Positions 51,742 through 59,058 of a DNA stretch of 64,000 nt are shown here, piece by piece. Numbering within the stretch: position 1 is the first letter of the stretch; every line of letters starts with the position of its first letter. This stretch comes from CAZDAM01 sp964503595 (GTDB lineage: Bacteria > Muiribacteriota > UBA6191): contig CAZDAM010000002.1 of NCBI GenBank assembly GCA_964503595.1, positions 14,434-78,433 of the forward strand, in the 5' to 3' direction. A model generated the notes under the pieces. The model had not been told where the DNA came from, ran no database searches, and worked only from the letters and a program-made list of their open reading frames with translations. Made by a program: the position numbers and the translations under genes.

Positions 51742-52092
51742 ATGTCAAATCCATTGATTATTCGCCGTGAAGAAGCCGCAGATAAAGGCGCTGTTGTTCT
51801 GGAGCTGAAGGGCCGTCTGGATATGACTGTCCTGGAAAACTTCAAGAATCTGTTTTCCGATGAATTCTCGGCTGGCAATCACAAACTGGTCCTGAATTTT
51901 GCCGGCATCAGCTTCATTGTGTCTACCCACCTGGGTGTGATCATGTCAAGCTACAAAACCGCTCAGTCCAAAGGTGGCGATATCAAGTTCACCAATCTGA
52001 CTGAAGAGGTATACGGAATTTTTGATCTGCTTCAGCTCACCAGCATTCTGAGCATTCACAAATCCGAGGAAGATGCCCTGGCTGAATTCTGA
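51742..52092 (+). CDS. STAS-domain protein (anti-sigma factor antagonist-like)
   Basis: 116 residues, one STAS domain: VVLELKGRLDMTVLENFKNL and HKLVLNFAGISFIVSTHLGV. In SpoIIAA-type antagonists the phosphorylated Ser lies in a DSSGL context; here the stretch is VSTHL. The Ser is kept but the Asp before it and the Gly after it are not. GGAGG lies before the start. No anti-sigma kinase is adjacent. It could regulate a sigma factor or a GGDEF/kinase partner. Confidence 0.82.
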   Translation: MSNPLIIRREEAADKGAVVLELKGRLDMTVLENFKNLFSDEFSAGNHKLVLNFAGISFIVSTHLGVIMSSYKTAQSKGGDIKFTNLTEEVYGIFDLLQLTSILSIHKSEEDALAEF

Positions 52093-52109
52093 TTTCCCGG
52101 TTCTTTTTC

Positions 52110-52457
52110 ATGAATGCATCCATAGTGACGCTTTTTTTCATTCTGGTGAAAACACATGAACTCACTCTTCTGACAATTCCATTCCAGGCTTCTCTGGCAG
52201 AGCTGATTCGCGATATTGACCTGTCAATCCCAGGTGAAAATGAAGACGTTTACGAGAAACAAACCCGGGTAGTCAAATTGGATTACTCCCACGTTCAAGA
52301 CGCCGTTTTCTATCCACAGAGAGCAAAAATCCCGAAGATGCTGAAAAAGGAAATGACCTTTGAAACCAGGCATTTCACTCAACTGAATGAAAAAGCCCAG
52401 CACATATCAGTGAGTCAAGCCGGTTCAAATCAGATTTCGAGTTCAAGGCCCTCATAG
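52110..52457 (+). CDS. Doubtful small hypothetical protein
   Basis: 115 residues, 17 bases after the STAS gene. The N terminus has a hydrophobic stretch (SIVTLFFILVK); the rest (ELIRDIDLSIPGENEDVYEK, LKKEMTFETRHFTQLNEKAQ) is polar and plausible as protein. No RBS, no family, and the last 28 bases overlap the convergent MBL gene. Otherwise this 337-base gap would be empty. Confidence 0.35.
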   Translation: MNASIVTLFFILVKTHELTLLTIPFQASLAELIRDIDLSIPGENEDVYEKQTRVVKLDYSHVQDAVFYPQRAKIPKMLKKEMTFETRHFTQLNEKAQHISVSQAGSNQISSSRPS

Positions 52458-53386
52458 GCTCCGGTCAGCTTCAAATCACGATTGCCCGCAACGGCCCTGT
52501 ATTTGATCGCTTCTTCAATGATCTGATCGATCTTGGAATCATCGTAGGAAGGTTCATGATGAAAGAGAAAAAGCTCCTTCACATTGGCTGAAGTCGCAAT
52601 ATCAATTCCGGTAAAGACCGAAGAATGCCCCCAGTCCATCTTGCTGATACAGTCGGCAAAAGTGAACTGACAGTCGAAGATGAAGGCATCTGCATCCTTG
52701 CAGAAATCAACGGCATTCTGAATCAGCTGCATATTGGTGAGGTTGAATTCAGAGTCTGTCATATAGACAATTTTCTTGCCGTTCTTCTGAATCACAGAAA
52801 AAGCATGGGTCACCTGGGGGTGATAAAGCCTTTCATTGCCAATCGATACGTTCTTATCCAGCTCCAGAATAGAAGATTCCTGCAGCTCCTCAAAATCGAA
52901 GCTGGCTGCAAGGTGTTCAAAAAGTACCGGAAAATAAGGGTAGGACATCTGGCTTTTAAACTTCTTTTCCAGATCCGAAATGACCCCTTTCACATGAATT
53001 TTATTGCCCGGAATGTAAGCCGGAACGAAAAAAGGAAAACCCTGAATATGATCCCAGTGCAAATGAGATAAAAAGAGCCACAGCTCTGCCTGTCCCTTCC
53101 CACAGGGACCGCCAAGCAAAGCTCCCGCCAGGTTCTTGATCCCTGTACCTGCATCGAAAATCAGACTATGCCCGTAGTCTGTTTCGACCTGAACGCAGCT
53201 TGTGGAGCCCTTGTACGTGCCAATACTGCTGTGAGGCTGGCGATTCAGAAAATTCTCGACAGCTTCTTCACTGCCCAGATCTTCCGGTTTTGCGGCCATG
53301 AGGAGGCGCTTCGCCTTGTCGCGAATCTGGGAGGACGTGCAGGGAGAGGCTATTGAGCCCGACACTCCCCAGAATTTCAGCTTCAA
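52430..53386 (-). CDS. MBL-fold metal-dependent hydrolase
   Basis: 318 residues. The metallo-beta-lactamase fold is shown by LIFDAGTGIKNLAG, the zinc motif SHLHWDHIQGFP, HPQVTHAFSVI, VYMTDSEFN, DCQFTF and LFHHEPSYDD. The general form (KLKFWGVSGSIASP at the start) matches the family that includes phosphodiesterase/PhnP-like and cAMP phosphodiesterase-type proteins, often fused to or near signalling domains. An N-terminal insert (about 20-60) is unusual. The nudix gene overlaps it by 4 bases. Confidence 0.88.
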   Translation of the reverse strand: MKLKFWGVSGSIASPCTSSQIRDKAKRLLMAAKPEDLGSEEAVENFLNRQPHSSIGTYKGSTSCVQVETDYGHSLIFDAGTGIKNLAGALLGGPCGKGQAELWLFLSHLHWDHIQGFPFFVPAYIPGNKIHVKGVISDLEKKFKSQMSYPYFPVLFEHLAASFDFEELQESSILELDKNVSIGNERLYHPQVTHAFSVIQKNGKKIVYMTDSEFNLTNMQLIQNAVDFCKDADAFIFDCQFTFADCISKMDWGHSSVFTGIDIATSANVKELFLFHHEPSYDDSKIDQIIEEAIKYRAVAGNRDLKLTGAYEGLELEI

Positions 53387-53838
53387 GGATTCGTCCTTTC
53401 TTCAAGCCAGTTCGGGCATTCTACATTTAGAGTATTATAGGAATCCAGACTCAGCAGTTCAAGCAAATGCGACAGGATATCAGGGCGAAACTCCAACTCC
53501 TGGGGTTTATCCACAAAACGATATCCGGTCACTCTGGTATCTTCGCCGGTAATTCTGGGTTCATCCTCACTGAATACCTCAAAGATCAGATGCAGAATAT
53601 TGCGTTTTCCTTCCGGATGTATGGACTGAGCCACAGAAATCAGGCATCCAACTTCAACATGCATGCCGAGCTCTTCCTGAAACTCCCGGGCAAGATCCTC
53701 CTTGATGGAATCCGCTCCCCCGTCAGCTCCGCCTCCGGGAAGCAGTAAGGTACTGACTCCGTTCTTGGTATGCTCTGCTGCCAGAAATTTTCCACCACGC
53801 TTCAAAAAACCGGCGACCCGGACTCTGAGATTCTTCAT
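53383..53838 (-). CDS. Nudix hydrolase
   Basis: 151 residues. The Nudix box is GGGADGGADSIKEDLAREFQ followed by EELGM. It keeps REFQEELG, but the early Glu of G-x5-E-x7-REUxEExGU is Asp here, a conservative change. These enzymes hydrolyse nucleoside diphosphates linked to other groups. It overlaps the MBL gene by ATGA, so both may act on nucleotide-type substrates. Confidence 0.83.
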   Translation of the reverse strand: MKNLRVRVAGFLKRGGKFLAAEHTKNGVSTLLLPGGGADGGADSIKEDLAREFQEELGMHVEVGCLISVAQSIHPEGKRNILHLIFEVFSEDEPRITGEDTRVTGYRFVDKPQELEFRPDILSHLLELLSLDSYNTLNVECPNWLEERTNP

Positions 53839-53937
53839 ATCTTCATTCTAGCACTCTCAAAACCTCCTTCCGTTTCATTTCATGCCAGTCACCGACAATT
53901 TTCAGAACAGGCTCCATGTTCTGTTGAACTAAAGTGG

Positions 53938-53968
53938 AAAGGAGCCCTGGAAGTCCCAGGCTCCCTTT
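53938..53968. promoter_or_regulatory. Imperfect hairpin and TATAAT box before the RND operon
   Basis: GGAGCCCTGG and CCCAGGCTCC pair with a single-base bulge around a 4-base loop, followed by CCCTTTATAAT. The TATAAT at 53968-53973 is a good -10 but no clear -35 is seen at 17 bases. The hairpin may be an operator or a terminator for read-through. Confidence 0.35.
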
Positions 53969-54016
53969 ATAATGAAATCCATTTTCAATAAACCAATCGT
54001 TCCCATCAGGAAATCT

Positions 54017-55093
54017 ATGGCCATACCCAAACTTCTCGGACTTCTGTTTACCCCTGCCCTGGCTTTTTTCATCTGGTATTCCGGTGCTCTTGGAAACAAG
54101 CAGGAAATCGGAGGACTTGAAGCCAGAAAACCCGCATCCCAAATGCAGGTCAGAGTCGTTGTCAAACCTGTTCTTGAGATGCACGATGCGAAAACCTTCC
54201 GTTCGGTTGGGACAGGACGGGCCCATAAATCCGTTAGTCTGCATCCCCCGGTATCCGAGGAAATTTTAGAAGTCCTCTTCAAGGGGGGGGAAAGTGTCAA
54301 ACAGGGACAGGTTCTGGTTCGACTGGATGATCGGGATGAAAAACTGGCCGTAGAACTTGCTCAGGTTCGCTTGAACGAAGCCCGGGTTCTCTTGAAGCGC
54401 TATGATTCCGCAGCCAAGGGAAATGCGATTGCCGAAAACGAGGTCGTTGCGGCCAGAGCTGCCGTCGATGTTGCCGAAGTCGTCCTCAAGCAGGCCCAGC
54501 TTGCCCTGACCCAGAGAACCGTGCTGGCCCCGTTTGACGGAACCGTTGGTATCCCAAGAGTGGATCCGGGGGATCGGATCACAGCCAGTACAGAAATTGC
54601 CCCCTTAGATGATCAAAGCCGGATTCAGGTTGATTTTGAAATTCCGGAAATCCTGATTGATTCCATCAAACCCGGAATGAAGGTCTTTGCCAGGACTCCA
54701 GCCTTCCCCGATGAACAGTTTGCCGGGACAGTCGAAGCCATCAATACCAGAGTCGATCCCCTGACCAGAACCATCCAGCTCAGAACCCTGATTCCCAATC
54801 CCAGGGACCGCCTCAAATCGGGAATGTCCTTTGAAGTCAGTCTCGATTTCACCGGAGCGACCTACCCATCCATTCCGGAAATCGCCCTCAAGTGGAGCCG
54901 GGAAGGTTCTTATGTCTGGGTCGTGCGCGAAGGAAAGTCCCACAAGGTCATGGCCCGTGTCATTGCCCGCTCCCGTGGCTATGTCATGGTAGAAGCTGAA
55001 CTCAAGGCTGATGAGCCTGTCGTCGTCGCCGGAGCAGAGCGCTTAAGAGACGGGCGGGAAGTGCTCACCGGACAACTGAAAGTTCAGGAGTAG
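54017..55093 (+). CDS. RND efflux periplasmic adaptor (membrane fusion protein)
   Basis: 358 residues from ATG 54017 (AGGAAA upstream; it begins the membrane anchor IPKLLGLLFTPALAFFIWYS). A longer form from 53972 is possible, but that start lies inside a TATAAT box. Adaptor order: beta-barrel/lipoyl half (VGTGRAHKSVSLHPPVSEEI, GGESVKQGQVLVRLDD), helical hairpin (LAQVRLNEARVLLKRYD), second lipoyl half (TVLAPFDGTVGIPRVDPGDR), then barrel and proximal domain. It links an RND pump to an outer-membrane channel; no TolC-like gene is in the window. It contains a G8 tract in frame. Confidence 0.9.
   Translation: MAIPKLLGLLFTPALAFFIWYSGALGNKQEIGGLEARKPASQMQVRVVVKPVLEMHDAKTFRSVGTGRAHKSVSLHPPVSEEILEVLFKGGESVKQGQVLVRLDDRDEKLAVELAQVRLNEARVLLKRYDSAAKGNAIAENEVVAARAAVDVAEVVLKQAQLALTQRTVLAPFDGTVGIPRVDPGDRITASTEIAPLDDQSRIQVDFEIPEILIDSIKPGMKVFARTPAFPDEQFAGTVEAINTRVDPLTRTIQLRTLIPNPRDRLKSGMSFEVSLDFTGATYPSIPEIALKWSREGSYVWVVREGKSHKVMARVIARSRGYVMVEAELKADEPVVVAGAERLRDGREVLTGQLKVQE
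54283..54290. repeat. G8 homopolymer in the RND adaptor gene
   Basis: Eight G within codons for FKGGES of the adaptor's first lipoyl half; the frame is open at this length. Confidence 0.9.
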
Positions 55094-55097
55094 GGCC

Positions 55098-58000
55098 ATG
55101 CCATATCAGGAATCCCTGGCATCTCTTGCCATCCGCCGCCCCGTCCTGATGGTCGTGATCAACCTTCTGGTCATGGTCGCTGGAGCCGCCGCCCTCATGA
55201 ATGTGGAGATTCGGGAGCTTCCCGATGTGGATCGTCCCCAGATTACGGTCAGGGCAAGCTATGACGGAGCATCCCCGGAAACTCTGGACACAGAGGTAAC
55301 AAGCGTTCTGGAGAGCGCCATTGCCCGAGTGCAGGGAATTAAAACCATGCGCTCCGGCAGTGAGGAAAACAGCTGCCGGGTCCGGGTGGAACTCCAGCCT
55401 GGGGTGAATATCAATGATGCCGCCAACGACATCCGTGAAGCCGTCAGCCGCAACCAGAGACAGCTTCCGGAAAACGTCGAGAATATTTTCGTCATCAAGG
55501 CCAATGACGATGCCGAGGCCATCATTCAGCTTGCCGCCATCAGTGATTCCCTGACCAAGGAAGAACTCGCAAAAAGGGTGGAAAAGGATGTCATCCCGGC
55601 CCTGATGGCCGTACCAGACATTGCCGAAGTCCGCTTAAGCGGAAACCAGCAGCGCGTGCTCAGAGTTCTTCTGAACCCTGCCCGCATGTCAAGCCTCAAG
55701 GTATCCGTGGCTGAAGTTGCCCAGACTCTGAGAAACGCCCGCCTGGACGTTCCTGCCGGAAGTTTTGAATCCATCGAGCAGGATTTTCTGGTCCGCGCCA
55801 ATGCAACTGTAGTCGATCCGGATCTGCTGCTGAAACTCTATATCCGGGAAAATGTCCGGCTCGGTGACATTGCCACCGCCTTCTTCGGCCCTGAAGACAC
55901 CGAGTCCTACGCCCGTCTCAACGGCCACCTGGTTATCGGACTTGATATTGTCAGACAGGCCGGGGGCAATACGATTGCCATTTCCGACGGAGTGAAAGTC
56001 GTCCTCAGGGATCTCAACGAACGTCTCAACGAACTGGAAATCTTCACTACTGCCGACGATGCTGAATTCATCCTGGGAGCTATCGAAGAAGTCATTTCCA
56101 GTCTGCTGATTTCCGTTCTTGTGGTTGTTCTGATCATTGCCCTCTTCATTGGCCAGTTCTTTGCAACCCTCGTTCCGGCCGTCACCATTCCCATCGCCCT
56201 GATCGGAACCTTTGCCGCCATCTGGCTCATGGGACTCTCGATCAATCTTCTGACCCTGCTTGCCATGGTGCTGGCAACCGGCCTGATTGTGGATGATGCC
56301 ATTGTTGTCCTTGAGAACATCCAGCGCCACCGAAGACACGGAGCCGGCCCCCTGGCCGCAGCTGTTGCCGGGACCAATCAGGTTTTTTTCGCCGTCATTG
56401 CAACCACCGTTACCCTGGCCTCCGTGTTTTTGCCGATTGCCTTCCTGCCCAGTGAGACCGGTCAGCTCTTCCGGGAGTTCGGGCTGGTCCTGGCCATTGC
56501 TGTCAGCATCAGCTCATTTGTAGCCCTCACTCTATGCCCCATGCTGGCCTCCCGCCTGCCCAATGCCAGAGAAAATCACCCTCTTTTCAAACCAGTTCGC
56601 CGGCTTCTTGAAGATTCAGGAGATGAATTCTCCTCTCTTTACTCAAGGAGCCTCAAATTCTGCCTCAAATTCCGTTACCCGGTTCTGTTCGTCTGTATTC
56701 TTCTGTCCCTCTTCAGCCTCGATCTTCTCAAACACCTGCCCCAGGAGCTCCTGCCCGAGGAAGACAGAGGGGTTCTAAGGGTTATGGCCACCGGTCCTGA
56801 TGGCTCTTCCCTTCTGTTCAGCGATGGGATGAGTGAGCAGGTTGAAGCTATTCTGAAACCTTATCAGGACGCAGGAATCATTGACACCATGTACACCACC
56901 ATTGGGCAGTGGGATAAAAACCGGGCCTATACCGTTGCCACCCTCAAACCCTGGAAAGAACGTACTGTGTCCCAAATGGAGTTAAGCCAGGCCATCCAGA
57001 ATGAAACCGACAAACTGGCAGGCATTCAGGTCATGATCCGAAATGCCAACAGCCTGGGCATCCGGGGGGCTGGAGGTGGCGGGCTCGAACTTGCCATCAC
57101 CGGCGACAATTTCCCCAATATCCTGACAGCCGCCGAAAAACTGGCCGAAACCGTCGAAAAGGAAATCCCCTCCATCACCCGTACCCGGGTCATGTTTGAC
57201 ACCTCCCAGCCAGAACTCTCCTTTTCGATTGACCGGGACAAGGCTACCGACCTCAAAGTCTCTGTCGAAGCTATTTCCCAGACCCTCAGAGCCATGGTGG
57301 ACGGCTATGAAGTCACCGATTTCAATATTGATGATGAAGGGGTGCCCGTCATTCTGGGCTCCATGGAAGGCAGCATCAAGGATCCTCAGGATCTTCTGAG
57401 CCTTTACATTCCCAATCAGGATGGGGAGCTGATTTCTCTTCTGGCCTTCGTGAGCATTGAAGAAAGCGGCGTGGCTGCCGAGCTCAACCGCCACGAACAA
57501 AGGCGGGCCATTGAAATCAGAATCGATCTCAAAGCCGATGCCGTACTATCCGAAACCATGCAACAGGTACAGCAGATTGGAAACAGAATTCTGCCCTCCG
57601 GTACAGCCATCCTGTTTCTGGGAGATGCCGCCGATCTCGAACAGGCCAGCCACGATGTGGCCATTACCTTCGGCCTGGCACTTCTGATTGTTTTTCTGGT
57701 GCTTGCCGCCCAGTTTGAGAGCATTGGCAGTGCCCTGATCGTGATCTTCACTGTGCCCTTCGGTCTGGCTGCCGCCGTCTATGCTCTTGCCCTGACCGGC
57801 CAGTCCATCAATCTCTATTCCCAGATCGGCCTGATCATGCTTGTGGGCCTGATCACCAAAAATGCCATTTTGCTGGTAGAGTTCATGGATCAGCTCAGGG
57901 AAAAAGGTCTCAGTGTTGAAGACTCCATCATTCGTGGAGTCAAAGTCCGCTTCCGGCCCGTCATGATGACGGTCTTATCCACCGTAATCGGAAGCCTTCC

Positions 58001-58217
58001 CCTGATTTTAAGCACCGGCCCCGGCAGTGAAGCCCGTTCCGCCATTGGCTGGGTTGTCTTCGGAGGACTCGGCATGGCAACTTTCTTCACCCTCTACCTG
58101 ACTCCTGTTGGCTACGCTCTGATTGCCCCTCTCTTCAAACCCAGAAGCTATGCTGAAGATGATCTGAATCAGCAGATGCAGAATCTGGTTCTTGTTGATG
58201 AAACTGATGAGGCCTGA
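55098..58217 (+). CDS. RND multidrug efflux permease (HAE1 / AcrB family)
   Basis: 1039 residues, proton-driven exporter in the inner membrane. Twelve membrane segments are expected: TM1 at PVLMVVINLLVMVAGAAALM, then two blocks of TM2-6 (starting SSLLISVLVVVLIIALFIGQ) and TM8-12. TM4 has GLIVDDAIVVLENIQRHR with the paired Asp that carry protons. Porter-domain text such as LPDVDRPQITVRASYDGASP is typical. It starts 4 bases after the adaptor. The substrate range is unknown; general drug or lipid export is usual. Confidence 0.93.
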   Translation: MPYQESLASLAIRRPVLMVVINLLVMVAGAAALMNVEIRELPDVDRPQITVRASYDGASPETLDTEVTSVLESAIARVQGIKTMRSGSEENSCRVRVELQPGVNINDAANDIREAVSRNQRQLPENVENIFVIKANDDAEAIIQLAAISDSLTKEELAKRVEKDVIPALMAVPDIAEVRLSGNQQRVLRVLLNPARMSSLKVSVAEVAQTLRNARLDVPAGSFESIEQDFLVRANATVVDPDLLLKLYIRENVRLGDIATAFFGPEDTESYARLNGHLVIGLDIVRQAGGNTIAISDGVKVVLRDLNERLNELEIFTTADDAEFILGAIEEVISSLLISVLVVVLIIALFIGQFFATLVPAVTIPIALIGTFAAIWLMGLSINLLTLLAMVLATGLIVDDAIVVLENIQRHRRHGAGPLAAAVAGTNQVFFAVIATTVTLASVFLPIAFLPSETGQLFREFGLVLAIAVSISSFVALTLCPMLASRLPNARENHPLFKPVRRLLEDSGDEFSSLYSRSLKFCLKFRYPVLFVCILLSLFSLDLLKHLPQELLPEEDRGVLRVMATGPDGSSLLFSDGMSEQVEAILKPYQDAGIIDTMYTTIGQWDKNRAYTVATLKPWKERTVSQMELSQAIQNETDKLAGIQVMIRNANSLGIRGAGGGGLELAITGDNFPNILTAAEKLAETVEKEIPSITRTRVMFDTSQPELSFSIDRDKATDLKVSVEAISQTLRAMVDGYEVTDFNIDDEGVPVILGSMEGSIKDPQDLLSLYIPNQDGELISLLAFVSIEESGVAAELNRHEQRRAIEIRIDLKADAVLSETMQQVQQIGNRILPSGTAILFLGDAADLEQASHDVAITFGLALLIVFLVLAAQFESIGSALIVIFTVPFGLAAAVYALALTGQSINLYSQIGLIMLVGLITKNAILLVEFMDQLREKGLSVEDSIIRGVKVRFRPVMMTVLSTVIGSLPLILSTGPGSEARSAIGWVVFGGLGMATFFTLYLTPVGYALIAPLFKPRSYAEDDLNQQMQNLVLVDETDEA

Positions 58218-59058
58218 TGGAGTTTTTCTCGTCGGCTCACAGCTGCCGGCTCATGAAATCGTCCTGGTGGAAGGATTCTGCGGCTTTCTGGAGGCTCTGA
58301 CGGATCCTTCCTATTCGGGACAGATTCTGTTCTTCACCCATCCGAATCCAGGAACCCATCCCCTCGAAGAACAGTGGCAAAGTCAACAGATTCAGGCCAG
58401 CGGAGTCATTGCCATTGCTCCCGAAGTCCATTTGCTTGAATTCTGCAAACACTGGGGCCTTCCTCTCTTCCAGCCTCATCAACCCCTGAAATGGATTTAT
58501 GAGCTGCGCACCCCAAAGAGTATGGATAGCCCTCAACCCGGAAAGCTCCTCCCGCGTGCCTCCCTTGAAGAGCTAAGCCACTTTGCCGGTTTTTATGGAA
58601 ATGGACCCGGAAACCCGTTTTCCCTGCAAAATGAGATTCAGGAAATCCAGAAGCTTCTCTCCCTGAAACAGCCCTTCCTTGGAATCTGCCTGGGGTTTGA
58701 ACTTCTCGCCCTTGCTCTTGAGCTTAAAGTGGAAAAGCTGGAGTTTTCTGAACATGGTTCCCGCTTTGCCGTTTTAGAAAAGCCCTCAAACCGGATCTGG
58801 CAGGTTGCCCAGAACCATGGCTATGGAGTCCCGGTTCAGCCTCTTCCAGACGGGTGGGAAATCTGGTTTGAAGATGTCTGGCCAGGATATATTCAGGGGC
58901 TTCGCCACCAGCATCTTCCCCAGTGTGCTGTGCAGTTTCACCCTGAAGGAGAACCCGGTCCAAGAGAACTTTGGGAAAAAACAACCCAAGCCTTTATGAT
59001 GAGCCATGCGCATTCTGGTTCTGGGATCCGGCCCCATCTTCCCCTCTCAGGGCGGTGA
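58207..59058 (+). CDS. Shortened carbamoyl-phosphate synthase small-subunit-like protein (CarA-like)
   Basis: 283 residues from ATG 58207 (an upstream ATG at 58198 or TTG 58192 also fits). The N-terminal CarA domain is reduced: FCGFLEALTDPSYSGQILFF with HPNPG keeps the core of the family's GYQEILTDPSY block. The C-terminal class I glutaminase is recognisable: FLGICLGFELLALALE with the nucleophile Cys, QNHGYGV, and VQFHPEGEPGP with the catalytic His and Glu. Usual CarA is about 380 residues, so about 100 are missing. It overlaps the RND gene by 11 bases and CarB-like by 53 bases. Confidence 0.8.
   Translation: MRPDGVFLVGSQLPAHEIVLVEGFCGFLEALTDPSYSGQILFFTHPNPGTHPLEEQWQSQQIQASGVIAIAPEVHLLEFCKHWGLPLFQPHQPLKWIYELRTPKSMDSPQPGKLLPRASLEELSHFAGFYGNGPGNPFSLQNEIQEIQKLLSLKQPFLGICLGFELLALALELKVEKLEFSEHGSRFAVLEKPSNRIWQVAQNHGYGVPVQPLPDGWEIWFEDVWPGYIQGLRHQHLPQCAVQFHPEGEPGPRELWEKTTQAFMMSHAHSGSGIRPHLPLSGR

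Noticed and set aside
53843..54244. 133-codon minus frame between the Nudix and adaptor genes
   Set aside because: Mostly antisense to the adaptor gene; only the last 24 codons lie in the gap and have no RBS or family.
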